Part shown: positions 37,317 to 45,390 of the stretch, piece after piece
Numbering within the stretch: position 1 is the first letter of the stretch
How the letters are laid out: every line of letters begins with the position of its first letter
Source of the DNA: a marine actinobacterium MedAcidi-G3
Lineage (GTDB): Bacteria; Actinomycetota; Acidimicrobiia; Acidimicrobiales; Poriferisodalaceae
Assembly (NCBI GenBank): GCA_000817105.1
Contig: JUEP01000003.1
Span: forward strand, 62,001-126,000
Length of the DNA: 64,000 nucleotides
Direction: 5' to 3'
Program-made: the position numbers and the translations under genes
The notes under the pieces: model-generated
The model's input: the letters and a program-made list of their open reading frames with translations, nothing else
Told to the model about the DNA's origin: nothing
Databases searched by the model: none

Positions 37317-37733
37317 TCAGAGTCGCATGCCGTAGGCGTAGCCGTGAGTGTGAGTCCGACCGTGGGTGTCGCCTTCAGCGGGGGGAGTTTCAACTACTTT
37401 GCCCAGTGTTATGACGCCGGTAGGGCATCTATCAACGCACAAAGCGCAGCGAGTACATACGTCGTCATCAATTATAAAAATTGCATTATCTGCTGGATCC
37501 AGGCCGGGGAGGTCTGCGTCGATAGCTTCGTCAATCGCCTCTAAAGCTACGTAGTGAATACACTTCCACGGGCAAATATCGACGCAACCTTCGCATTGGA
37601 TGCACTCGGATTGATCAATATTGATGAATTGTTTTGGTTTTACCGCCGCAGCAAGATAATCGGCGTCGACTGTTTGCAGCACATAGTCGTCTACGAACCG
37701 CGGCATTGGCGGGTTGGCCTCAGTCTTTGCCAT
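37317..37733 (-). CDS. Two-cluster ferredoxin inside the cytochrome b operon
   Basis: A 138-residue soluble protein with two [4Fe-4S] motifs: Cys44, Cys47, Cys50 and Cys54 (CIQCEGCVDICP), and Cys93, Cys96, Cys99 and Cys103 (CTRCALCVDRCP). An acidic spacer of about 35 residues separates them. The C-terminus ends THGRTHTHGYAYG, His-rich like several other proteins here. It sits between a small membrane protein gene (1-base gap) and cytochrome b (18-base gap), so it probably interacts with that complex or with complex I. The redox partner is unknown. Confidence 0.9.
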   Translation of the reverse strand: MAKTEANPPMPRFVDDYVLQTVDADYLAAAVKPKQFINIDQSECIQCEGCVDICPWKCIHYVALEAIDEAIDADLPGLDPADNAIFIIDDDVCTRCALCVDRCPTGVITLGKVVETPPAEGDTHGRTHTHGYAYGMRL

Positions 37734-37734
37734 A

Positions 37735-38172
37735 TCAACTGCTCTTCATTAGTGGTCGACCAAAATCTGACACCGGTTCCACAACCGGTTTTTTCTCATC
37801 TCGTTTCTGCCACCAAAGCCACAGGAATGGAAGTCCTGCCAAAGCAACTATGTGTTCGATAACTACAACGATGTCAGAAACCTTCTTTAAGTCCATCCGC
37901 ATCGGTGGGAACGTAATTGGGTTTCCATCGAGGAACTGACCCTCGGTGAAGAGCATGCGCTCAACAGACCATCCCCATTCATTATCAGTGAGACGAATCC
38001 AACGGTCAGGCACAACTCCAAACACCATGAGAAGGAGCATGAAAACAAATGCTGAACCGAGCATCGCTTCGCCCCAGGATGTGGGACGGTCAATGGGCCG
38101 ACGGCGTCCGTAGGCAACGATTCCGTACACCATAAGACCCGTGATCATTATTGATGTCACAAGTGCGACCAC
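37735..38172 (-). CDS. Unknown three-helix membrane protein heading the quinol oxidase operon
   Basis: I recognise no family. The 145-residue protein has hydrophobic segments at about residues 3-21, 35-53 and 109-124, and a hydrophilic stretch between the second and third with PDRWIRLTDNEWGW. The GTG start is supported by a strong AGGAGG four bases upstream. It is the first gene of the minus-strand operon that continues through ferredoxin, cytochrome b, Rieske and complex I. An accessory subunit is the natural guess. Confidence 0.8.
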   Translation of the reverse strand: MVALVTSIMITGLMVYGIVAYGRRRPIDRPTSWGEAMLGSAFVFMLLLMVFGVVPDRWIRLTDNEWGWSVERMLFTEGQFLDGNPITFPPMRMDLKKVSDIVVVIEHIVALAGLPFLWLWWQKRDEKKPVVEPVSDFGRPLMKSS

Positions 38173-38564
38173 TGGCCCTCCTATCTACTACTTACTATCA
38201 GTCCGTGCTTACTGAATATTGGCCAGACTCCGAGGAACCTGGGCCTATGCAAATCCACATAATGGACTTACGTTCAAACCTATCGGAGTAACGCCCGGAT
38301 CGGTCTACGTTTTACTACGCATTCACGACGGATTCGCAACTCACGAACGCCTTATATGGTGGCACTCGCGAGCAGTGAATGCCGAACCCAAACCAGGATT
38401 TTTTTTGAGAACTTCATTCCGAGTACAACTTAGGCAAAAATCGTCTGCCAAACTTGGCCTCCTACCCCTGCTAGCGCCTATCTTTGATGAGCGCACGCAT
38501 CTTATTTATGTAACAGTAAAATCCGCAATGCGGGATTACCGGTTGGAATCTCGCGGAGGACAAA
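38173..38564. promoter_or_regulatory. Divergent intergenic region between quinol oxidase operon and cytochrome c
   Basis: This 392-base gap separates the minus-strand respiratory operon from the plus-strand cytochrome c gene and must hold promoters for both. Visible elements are the Shine-Dalgarno sequences AGGAGG (38182-38177, minus) and GGAGG (38555-38559, plus) and an AT-rich stretch at about 38485-38520. No coding frame here looks real, and no clear operator repeat was seen. Confidence 0.6.
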
Positions 38565-39338
38565 GTGACCGAAGTTCCCGAGTATCTATTTGAGCGTTCC
38601 AGACAGAGGCGGGTAGCGCTGGGCCTACTTGAAGACGATGGCGGTGGCGGAGCTGTCGCCTCTGATTCGGCAGACAGTGGAAGCAGCGGAGTTAGTTCCG
38701 GACCTAGCAGTGCAGATGTAATTGCTGCAGCTAAGGCTGATGCCAAGCTAGAGCAAGTTACTCATACAGAGATAGAACCGGAATGGGTCACCGCTGCTAA
38801 CACCAGAACAAAAATTCCCATGTGGGTTTTGCCCATTATGTTTTTCTTGCCGTTGTGGGCATTTGTCTATGTCAAAATGACCGAACCCCCACCAGAGCCT
38901 GTGACAGCTATGACTGAGGGTGCCGCAACTTATGCTGCGCAGTGTGCCAGTTGCCACGGTGGCAACGGAGCTGGGAGCGAAGGCGGAGGAGTTGGACGCC
39001 CTCTATATAACGGCGAAGTCTTATTGACCTTCCCGAAGCTGGACGCCGAGCTGATGCTTTGGCTTACCGTCGGTTCTGAAGGCATCGGTATCGGAAATCC
39101 TTATGGTGCAACTGATAGACCCGGAGGCGCCCATATTTCAGGAGAAACCGGCGCAAACATGCCTGGATTTGGCGGGGTGCTCACCGAGTACAAGATCTAT
39201 TCGGTGGCCCGTTATATTCGCGAAGTATTAAGCGGAGAGACCTTGAGCGACGACGAAATAGCTGTTCGTGATGCCGAATGGGAAGAGTTAGGCGGCGGCA
39301 AGGACGTTAGCGGAGGCCACGGAGGCGGCGGCCATTAG
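38565..39338 (+). CDS. Membrane-anchored monohaem cytochrome c
   Basis: A 257-residue protein starting at a GTG with GGAGG five bases upstream. It has a cytoplasmic N-terminal region of about 80 residues (opening MTEVPEYLFERSRQRR), one transmembrane helix (85-104) and an external cytochrome c domain with Cys127-x-x-Cys130-His131 (CASCH) and a probable Met ligand in NMPGFGGVL. The tail is Gly/His-rich (SGGHGGGGH). The opening motif recurs in the PetD-like subunit. It probably carries electrons between the cytochrome b complex and the oxidase. Confidence 0.92.
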   Translation: MTEVPEYLFERSRQRRVALGLLEDDGGGGAVASDSADSGSSGVSSGPSSADVIAAAKADAKLEQVTHTEIEPEWVTAANTRTKIPMWVLPIMFFLPLWAFVYVKMTEPPPEPVTAMTEGAATYAAQCASCHGGNGAGSEGGGVGRPLYNGEVLLTFPKLDAELMLWLTVGSEGIGIGNPYGATDRPGGAHISGETGANMPGFGGVLTEYKIYSVARYIREVLSGETLSDDEIAVRDAEWEELGGGKDVSGGHGGGGH

Positions 39339-39407
39339 TTCCAGCGTTGCAATATCGGCCTGATCAGAATCTAAGAACGTCAAACTGGAGCCGGAGGAAA
39401 TGCGCTA

Positions 39408-40673
39408 ATGACAATGCGTCTTTCTACAGAGGTCCTGGTAATCGGGGCTGGACCTGCCGGCACGTCAGCAGCTCATTGGGCCGCGAAATCCGGTCGGATG
39501 GTTGTGCTACTTGAGAAAGAAACGATGCCTCGTGAACGGGTGTGCGGTGACGCGTTAACACCGAAGGCAGTTGGCCATCTAGCTGACATGGGAATTGATG
39601 TCACCAACGAGAACTTCCATCAACATCATGGATTACGTATGACGGCCCATGGTCAAAGCATCGAACTCCAGTGGCCTACAGACCATGACCACCCAAGTCA
39701 CGGTTTAGTGATTCGACGTCACACGCTTGACAACTTTCTGGTCCAACATGCCGCTGATGCCGGAGCGCAAGTCTGGACCGGTGTTGAAGTTACTGAGCCA
39801 ATAATCGAACACGGCCATTTACGTGGCTGTCGGGCAGTCGGTTTGGGCCACGGGAGTGGTCCCGCTGGGGAAATAGAGGTGAGGGCTCGATTTGTCATTA
39901 TTGCGGACGGTCCGCTCTCTCCTTTTGGCAGAGCCTTAGGGACCGCCCGGACGAGGACCTACGCTCAAGGTGTCGCCATGCGGGGTTATTTTCCGAGCCC
40001 CCGTCATAGTGAAAACATCATCGAGTCAGTTTTCGATCTACGCGACAGCGCCGGCCATCAGCTACCGGGCTATGGATGGATATTCCCGGTTGGTGATGGG
40101 ACCGTGAACACAGGTGTCGGATTATTGAGTCACCATCACGGAAACGACCCCCAATCTATTCGTGAATTATTTAACAAATGGATCCGGCAAATCCCTGAAT
40201 CTTGGGGGGTTCACATTGATGACATTGAAGATGAACCAAAAGGAGGACGGTTACCGATGGGCGCATCGGTTCGTCCGAGATCAGGGCCTAACTGGGTCGT
40301 AGTAGGCGATGCGGCCGGAAGCGTAAATCCTTTTAACGGTGATGGTGTCGAGCCAGCTTTGAGCAATGGGCGGCTAGCCGCCTCTGTCGTCCATGACGCA
40401 CTTGCGAAGCGTGATGGCCTCGAGCTTCGCCGCTACGAAAAGCAACTTACCTCAAGCTACGACCACTACTACCGACTGGGAAGATTGGTTACTGAAGCTC
40501 TGGGTAAGCCAGGCTTGATGAGGCGCCTTACCTTACTTGGCATTCAATCGCGAGTCCTGACAGAACTCGTGATGAGAATTTCAACCAACTTGGTTAATAA
40601 CGATGCAGGCGGCACAGAGTCTGTTTACGAAATTGGCAAAGTACTTGCTCGGCTGATTCCTGATCGCGATTAG
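39408..40673 (+). CDS. Geranylgeranyl/menaquinone reductase family flavoprotein
   Basis: A 421-residue FAD-dependent oxidoreductase. The dinucleotide motif VIGAGPAGTSAA is at residues 11-22, the family segment RERVCGDALTPKAV is near 43-56, and the FAD-binding motif VVGDAAGSVNPFNGDG is in the second half. The group includes archaeal geranylgeranyl reductases and mycobacterial MenJ, which saturates one double bond of the menaquinone side chain. Its place next to cytochrome c and the quinol oxidase fits menaquinone side-chain reduction, but phospholipid or pigment prenyl reduction cannot be excluded. Confidence 0.85.
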   Translation: MTMRLSTEVLVIGAGPAGTSAAHWAAKSGRMVVLLEKETMPRERVCGDALTPKAVGHLADMGIDVTNENFHQHHGLRMTAHGQSIELQWPTDHDHPSHGLVIRRHTLDNFLVQHAADAGAQVWTGVEVTEPIIEHGHLRGCRAVGLGHGSGPAGEIEVRARFVIIADGPLSPFGRALGTARTRTYAQGVAMRGYFPSPRHSENIIESVFDLRDSAGHQLPGYGWIFPVGDGTVNTGVGLLSHHHGNDPQSIRELFNKWIRQIPESWGVHIDDIEDEPKGGRLPMGASVRPRSGPNWVVVGDAAGSVNPFNGDGVEPALSNGRLAASVVHDALAKRDGLELRRYEKQLTSSYDHYYRLGRLVTEALGKPGLMRRLTLLGIQSRVLTELVMRISTNLVNNDAGGTESVYEIGKVLARLIPDRD

Positions 40674-40686
40674 TCGTTTATCGCGA
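40664..40686 (+). terminator. Possible hairpin between convergent genes
   Basis: TCGCGAT (40664-40670) and ATCGCGA (40680-40686) form a 7-bp stem with a 9-base loop that includes the stop codon of the flavoprotein gene. No T-tract follows, so a role in termination between the convergent genes is only possible. Confidence 0.3.
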
Positions 40687-40736
40687 AGACATTGACTTCA
40701 CTGCAATCTCGGATAGCAGAGTCAGCTGATATTTTG

Positions 40737-41408
40737 TCAATTCGGATCATGGAACACTAAATCGAGCAATTGGTCGGCGGGCAGATCGTCAAGTGACTTG
40801 TACCGGGCATAAGCACCAGAGAAATTTAAAGATTCAACCAAAGGGTTCGGCACAACAATGGTGCGGAGCCCCGCAGCTAAAGCAGCCTTCAATCCGTTCG
40901 GACTGTCTTCCACTGCAACTGCAGAGCCTGCTGTCACACCCAAAAGTTGCAGTGCACGAAGAAACACATCGGGAGCAGGTTTAGAAACTCCAGCCACATC
41001 ATCTCGACAAACAACATAAGAAAAGCTTTCAAATAAGCCGACGCGCTTCAGATGCTGGTCCACCCAACTATGAGGCGAGCTTGAAGCCACGGCTGTCAAG
41101 ATTCCGAGTTTCTTGGTGGCTTCAAGTAATTCCAGCACTCCGGGCAGTAACGGCTGGCTTTCGGTTAATTCATCTTTAATTCGTTGACGCTGCTTCATCA
41201 CTGAATCATGGTCTAGCTGCGTGCCAAGCCGATTCTCTAGTTCTTGCACCCAAGCGGATTTGCGATCAGTTCCCATTCCCGCAAGCCACCACTCCATAGG
41301 AAAATCAATTCCGTAACTAGCCCAAATTTGGGCCGTTGATTCATAAGCAGGACTCTCGGTGTCAATTATTGTCCCGTCGAAATCCATAATTAATGCCCTT
41401 GGTTCCAT
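40737..41408 (-). CDS. HAD hydrolase, beta-phosphoglucomutase-like
   Basis: A 223-residue HAD phosphatase with cap domain. Visible are nucleophile motif MDFDGTIIDTE near residue 9, AVASSSPHSW (motif II), KPAPDVFLRAL with the lysine (motif III) and VEDSPNGLKAAL (motif IV). The group removes phosphate from sugar phosphates or acts as a mutase; the substrate is unknown. I use the ATG at 41408, two bases after hemD ends. A longer frame would overlap hemD by about 90 bases. Confidence 0.88.
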   Translation of the reverse strand: MEPRALIMDFDGTIIDTESPAYESTAQIWASYGIDFPMEWWLAGMGTDRKSAWVQELENRLGTQLDHDSVMKQRQRIKDELTESQPLLPGVLELLEATKKLGILTAVASSSPHSWVDQHLKRVGLFESFSYVVCRDDVAGVSKPAPDVFLRALQLLGVTAGSAVAVEDSPNGLKAALAAGLRTIVVPNPLVESLNFSGAYARYKSLDDLPADQLLDLVFHDPN

Positions 41409-41410
41409 AG

Positions 41411-42163
41411 TTAAACCAGGACTCCAATCACTGCTTGGAGCAGGCCTTCTGTCGACTGAGATTTCGCAATTCCCGAAACTTCTAACCCTTGGACCCGACA
41501 TTCTTCTGCTGTTGTTTGTCCAATCGCAATGATTTTGGATGCTGTAAGGCCTCGTGTTTGTTCTAAGTGACCCTTTACAGCCGAAGGTGAAGCAAAGATC
41601 ACAACATCTGCTTTTATAGCTCGCTCGACTAAATCATCCGCTAACGACGGGAATACGGTTCTATAGGCAACGACCCGGTCTACCTTCCAACCTTTACTTG
41701 TGAGAATGTCGGAAAGTTCAAGCCTGCCATCGGAAGCCATCGGTATTAAGACTCGATCATCAGACGCAGGGGCAGGGAATGCTTCCGCTAGTGAAAGTCC
41801 GTCATTGTTACTCGGTACCAGATCTGGTTCACGTTTCAATTCAGATAGCACCTTAGATGCAGTAGACGGACCAATCGCCGCTAATCGCAGGCCATCAAAT
41901 TTTCGCAGAACACCACGTCGCGCTGCTCGAGCCATTAAGGCGGAAACAGCATTTGAGGATTGGAAGGCGATCCAGGAAAATCTCTCGAGCCTAAGGAGGG
42001 CATCGTCTAAAGGTTGGCCTCCATCCATCGGCGGGACTATGGCAATAGCCGGAGCTGGGACAACATCGGCACCTTCGCAGCGCAGAGCTGAAATGAGGTC
42101 ACCACTCTGGTGAGACGCCCTCGTAACTACCACCGATTTCCCTGCGAATAAATCAGTGGTCAA
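41411..42163 (-). CDS. hemD: Uroporphyrinogen-III synthase
   Basis: A 250-residue two-domain protein matching HemD, which closes and inverts hydroxymethylbilane to uroporphyrinogen III. Supporting segments are VVVTRASHQSGDLISAL at the start, FQSSNAVSAL, IGPSTASKVL in the first domain, and VIFASPSAVKGHL and AIGQTTAEECR in the second. HemD sequences are poorly conserved, but the 4-base overlap with hemC makes the assignment firm. Confidence 0.92.
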   Translation of the reverse strand: MTTDLFAGKSVVVTRASHQSGDLISALRCEGADVVPAPAIAIVPPMDGGQPLDDALLRLERFSWIAFQSSNAVSALMARAARRGVLRKFDGLRLAAIGPSTASKVLSELKREPDLVPSNNDGLSLAEAFPAPASDDRVLIPMASDGRLELSDILTSKGWKVDRVVAYRTVFPSLADDLVERAIKADVVIFASPSAVKGHLEQTRGLTASKIIAIGQTTAEECRVQGLEVSGIAKSQSTEGLLQAVIGVLV

Positions 42164-43029
42164 GAGATGTTTCCACCCTTGTCAAGCAAGTTGTAGCCTC
42201 CGCTCGCCAACAATTCTTGGGCTGTTTGGGCGCCTAACATAACTGGGTTACTACCCCGATGCTTTGCCCGCAGTACCGTGCCCCCATCAAGAGAAGCTAG
42301 AACCGTTTCCAAAAAAAGATCATCTCCGCTTCTATAGGCATAGGCGCCCACTGGGAGTTCACACCCGCCGCCAAGCTCTGCCAGATACGAGCGTTCCGCA
42401 ATAACGCACGTACCGGTTAACTCATCAACGATTTTTGTTAGCAAAGCGAGTGTTTCAAGGTCATCTTCTCTGCATTCAATTGCAATTGCTCCCTGCCCCA
42501 CTTGCGGAATCATTTGATCAGATTCGAACACATAGTCCGCTAAATCTGACATTCCAAGTCGATCAAGGGCAGCTTTCGCAACTACTACTGCGTCGACATC
42601 CGCGCCTTGAGCTATTTCAATCCGGGTCTTTATGTTTCCGCGTAGGCCAACAAAATGAAGATCTGGCCGCAAGTCGATCAATTGCACTCGACGACGGGCG
42701 GACCCGGTGGCCACAACCCCGCCTTCCGGGATTTCTTCAAGCGATTTCCCTATAAGAGCATCTCTCGGGTCCCCTCGTTCCAGAAACCCAACAAGATTTA
42801 GTCCGTCAGTTGGTCTGGATCTTAAATCCTTTGCACTGTGGACAGCGATATCGGCTCGACCCTCAAGCACTGCTATCTGGACTTCCTTTACGAAGACTCC
42901 TTCGCGATCTTTATCACCTTCTGTAGAGACGAGCAGAAAATCAGTGTCGACTCCCTTAGATTTCAAGCGCGACGACACAGCTTCTGCCTGCCAACGAGCT
43001 AGAGGGCTTGAACGTGTAGCGATAATCAA
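42160..43029 (-). CDS. hemC: Hydroxymethylbilane synthase (porphobilinogen deaminase)
   Basis: A 289-residue enzyme that joins four porphobilinogens. The start IIATRSSPLARWQA is canonical. HSAKDLRS near residue 64, the arginine-rich SARRRVQL (110-117) and Cys223 in LGGGCELPVGAYA for the dipyrromethane cofactor are all present. It is coupled to hemD and supports the haem demand of the many cytochromes nearby. Confidence 0.97.
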   Translation of the reverse strand: MIIATRSSPLARWQAEAVSSRLKSKGVDTDFLLVSTEGDKDREGVFVKEVQIAVLEGRADIAVHSAKDLRSRPTDGLNLVGFLERGDPRDALIGKSLEEIPEGGVVATGSARRRVQLIDLRPDLHFVGLRGNIKTRIEIAQGADVDAVVVAKAALDRLGMSDLADYVFESDQMIPQVGQGAIAIECREDDLETLALLTKIVDELTGTCVIAERSYLAELGGGCELPVGAYAYRSGDDLFLETVLASLDGGTVLRAKHRGSNPVMLGAQTAQELLASGGYNLLDKGGNIS

Positions 43030-43187
43030 TGAAGCCCTCGCTTGAAGGTCAACGGAGTTCTAGACCGAGTGTGCAAGATAACAACCTTTTGTTCAGGAGA
43101 AGACTTGCTTCGGTGCAACATTCTCGCAGCGTCGCGGACTTGTTGCCACTTCAGAGGGGAGGTGCACAGAAATTTTTTCCGGTCGGT

Positions 43188-43277
43188 TTATAAAGATATA
43201 GATAGCAACTGAATGGTTGCCGCCAAAATAATGACTAACAGCAAAGTGGTTAAGACCAGTGTCGTGGCGGGCCTCAC
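43188..43277 (-). CDS. 29-residue hydrophobic peptide coupled to the SAM hydrolase gene
   Basis: A GTG at 43277 overlaps the stop of the upstream SAM hydroxide adenosyltransferase gene as GTGA. The frame gives 29 residues that are nearly all hydrophobic after position 6 (LVLTTLLLVIILAATIQLL), consistent with one membrane helix, then stops at 43188. The 4-base overlap arrangement is the same as at several real gene junctions in this window. I know no family. It could be a real small membrane protein or a chance frame in an intergenic gap. Confidence 0.45.
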   Translation of the reverse strand: MRPATTLVLTTLLLVIILAATIQLLSISL

Positions 43278-44074
43278 GTAGCTTCCCGCAACGTCACTTC
43301 TGCCCCAACCGAAAGCCCGTTGGGGACTATTCCTTCTTGCTGGCCAGTCGCTATTGCCAACAAGCCATACTCATCGTCGACAAGCGCTAATTGTCCAGGG
43401 TTAACATCCTGTGGGTGCTGGAGTCGGACTACCCGCCGATCGTCACCGAATTCCAGAATTATGACGTCTCCTAAACCAGACAACGTCTCTCGATCGATAT
43501 TAAGTTGAGCTGATCCTTGTCGAGTACAACGAATTACCTCTGCCGAGATCGCACCGTCATCCTCTGTTCTTGGCATAGGTATCAAAGACGGGAGCAGGCG
43601 GCTCGGGTCTATCTGTTGACCTAGTTCCACAAGTAGGCCTCCCGCTGCAAGATGTCCTATTACAGGGGCAATGATGTCGCGTGCTGGATGTATTACTCCC
43701 GGCGAAGCATTATGAAGATCTTCGTTTGTCAGCTGCACTGCCTGGCTGGCTCCTCCAACGACGGCCACAGCGGCGCCAAGTAGACCGTTGTCTGGTCCGA
43801 CAAGGATTGATTGACCTTCGCCGACTTCGACAGCTATCGCAGGCCTCCCTGCAAGATCACCCACGGACGCTAGTAACAGCCCTGGCGATAAATAAGGGAC
43901 GCTTCTGGCCAACATCAGGGCGCCCCCACGAATATCGTTTGGTTCGATGTTATGGCAGAGATCTATGACCTTTGAAGACGGGCTCAGTTCGTGCAATATG
44001 GATCGCAGCAGTCCTACGGATTCGTCGTCCGTGCCTAAATCTGTTACGCAAGTAATCGTTCCGAATTCTGACAT
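43274..44074 (-). CDS. SAM hydroxide adenosyltransferase (DUF62 family)
   Basis: A 266-residue protein of the family that hydrolyses S-adenosylmethionine to adenosine and methionine and is related to fluorinase. Family segments are TCVTDLGTDDESVGLLRSIL at the start, CHNIEPNDIRGGALML, GPDNGLLGAA in the middle, and a C-terminal beta domain ending in the last 80 residues. Physiological role is uncertain. It sits 3 bases after proC on the same strand. Confidence 0.9.
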   Translation of the reverse strand: MSEFGTITCVTDLGTDDESVGLLRSILHELSPSSKVIDLCHNIEPNDIRGGALMLARSVPYLSPGLLLASVGDLAGRPAIAVEVGEGQSILVGPDNGLLGAAVAVVGGASQAVQLTNEDLHNASPGVIHPARDIIAPVIGHLAAGGLLVELGQQIDPSRLLPSLIPMPRTEDDGAISAEVIRCTRQGSAQLNIDRETLSGLGDVIILEFGDDRRVVRLQHPQDVNPGQLALVDDEYGLLAIATGQQEGIVPNGLSVGAEVTLREAT

Positions 44075-44077
44075 ATT

Positions 44078-44860
44078 TTAGTTTTGACCTAGTTCCTGAG
44101 AGCGTCGGCTAGCTGCTTCGATCGCTGCAGCGAAAGCAGCTCGAAGCCCGTGGTTCTCCAGTTCCCTCAACCCGGCGGCAGTGGTTCCTCCCGGCGACGT
44201 AACGTCGGCCCTTAATTCGGCAGGCGGTTTCCCTTCCGCCAGCAATTTCGAAGCACCGAGGAGAGTTTGAACGGCAAGATCTGTCGACACCGTTCTGCTG
44301 AGACCTGTCATTACTCCGGCGTCAATCATCGCTTCCGCCACCAAGAAAATGTATGCGGGACCAGAACCTGAAAGGCCAGTCACCGCGTCAAGAAGCTTTT
44401 CTTCGGTACGGACAACAGTCCCTACGGCTCCCAAGATTTCTTCTGCCCAAGCTAAATCTTCGGCGTCGGTATTAGCGTTACCGGAAATGGCTGCGGCACC
44501 CTCCCCTACCAATGCTGGGGTATTAGGCATTGCTCTAACAATAGGAATCGCTCCTCCAGTTGCCTCACCAATGGCAGTTAGTGTCACTCCGGCAGCAACT
44601 GATAACAGTCGATTAGTCCCTACTTCTGCAACCTGCGAAGCAACTGTCAATACAACATCAGGTTTCGTCGCGATTATTGAACCTTGAGATGGTTCGATTC
44701 TGTCAGATACCCGCACACCGTAAGTTTGGGCGAGTTCTTCAGCACGGCTGGCCGATGGTTCAACGACCACCACGCTTTCAGGTTTATGCCCGTTACTCAG
44801 TAACCCACCAAGTAACGCTGCTCCCATTTTGCCGCCGCCAACAATCAGCAGTTCAACCAT
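44078..44860 (-). CDS. proC: Pyrroline-5-carboxylate reductase
   Basis: A 260-residue NADPH-dependent enzyme that makes proline from pyrroline-5-carboxylate. The Rossmann motif VGGGKMGAALLGGL is near residue 6, PIVRAMPNTPALVGEGAAA near 110, and the C-terminal dimer region DVTSPGGTTAAGLRELE is present. The ATG at 44860 gives the usual start; a GTG nine bases upstream is also in frame. No strong Shine-Dalgarno decides between them. Confidence 0.94.
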   Translation of the reverse strand: MVELLIVGGGKMGAALLGGLLSNGHKPESVVVVEPSASRAEELAQTYGVRVSDRIEPSQGSIIATKPDVVLTVASQVAEVGTNRLLSVAAGVTLTAIGEATGGAIPIVRAMPNTPALVGEGAAAISGNANTDAEDLAWAEEILGAVGTVVRTEEKLLDAVTGLSGSGPAYIFLVAEAMIDAGVMTGLSRTVSTDLAVQTLLGASKLLAEGKPPAELRADVTSPGGTTAAGLRELENHGLRAAFAAAIEAASRRSQELGQN

Positions 44861-44904
44861 AAAGACCACGGTAGCGGCCGGCTCTGCCAGCCACTCGACT
44901 CTAT

Positions 44905-45390
44905 TTACTCTGCCTTCTTTTCATTCTCATTTTTCAAGCGGTTTGCAAAACCCATTTTGAGCGCTGCACGCCAATATCGTTCTACATACTCCCATATCGA
45001 ACCAAGGATTCTGTCGAGCTCATCTTCATCTACAGCATGGAATGGCAGCTCCCCTGTAAGAAAAATCCCCTCTTCGGGGCCAATCCCAAATTGGGCTCCA
45101 ACCAGGTCATAGTTTCGTCGAAGCAGAAGTTCAAACAATTTTTCTTTGTTGTCTTCTGGGTAAGGCAAAAAATAGGTTTCGTATTTCAGCGTTCGTTGAC
45201 CAAGAGTAAGCCACACAGTTGTGACGTCGCGTTCCTCCCCTTCGAGCCGTGCGTACCAGCGTCGCTGGATATCTTCGTCTCGACTTACATCTAAGAGGAT
45301 CGGTAGCTTTTCTTTTTGTTGTCGGAACCACTCATCAATTATCTGCTCGAGTGCAGAAAGTTCTTCCGGTGTTGCAACATCACGTGTCAC
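44905..45390 (-). CDS. YbjN-domain protein downstream of mshA
   Basis: A 161-residue soluble protein of the YbjN/type III chaperone-like fold group. It opens with a helix (ATPEELSALEQIIDEWF), followed by beta strands (VTTVWLTLGQRTLKYETYFL) and a second helix region (LFELLLRRNYDLVGAQFGI). The ATG overlaps the mshA stop by 4 bases. A YbjN-like gene also follows mshA in mycobacteria, so the pairing is conserved, but its function is unknown. Confidence 0.8.
   Translation of the reverse strand: MTRDVATPEELSALEQIIDEWFRQQKEKLPILLDVSRDEDIQRRWYARLEGEERDVTTVWLTLGQRTLKYETYFLPYPEDNKEKLFELLLRRNYDLVGAQFGIGPEEGIFLTGELPFHAVDEDELDRILGSIWEYVERYWRAALKMGFANRLKNENEKKAE

Noticed and set aside
38219-38593. Plus-strand 124-codon frame in the divergent intergenic region
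   Set aside because: Overlaps the start of the cytochrome c gene, begins at a TTG without a ribosome-binding site, and its composition does not resemble a protein family.
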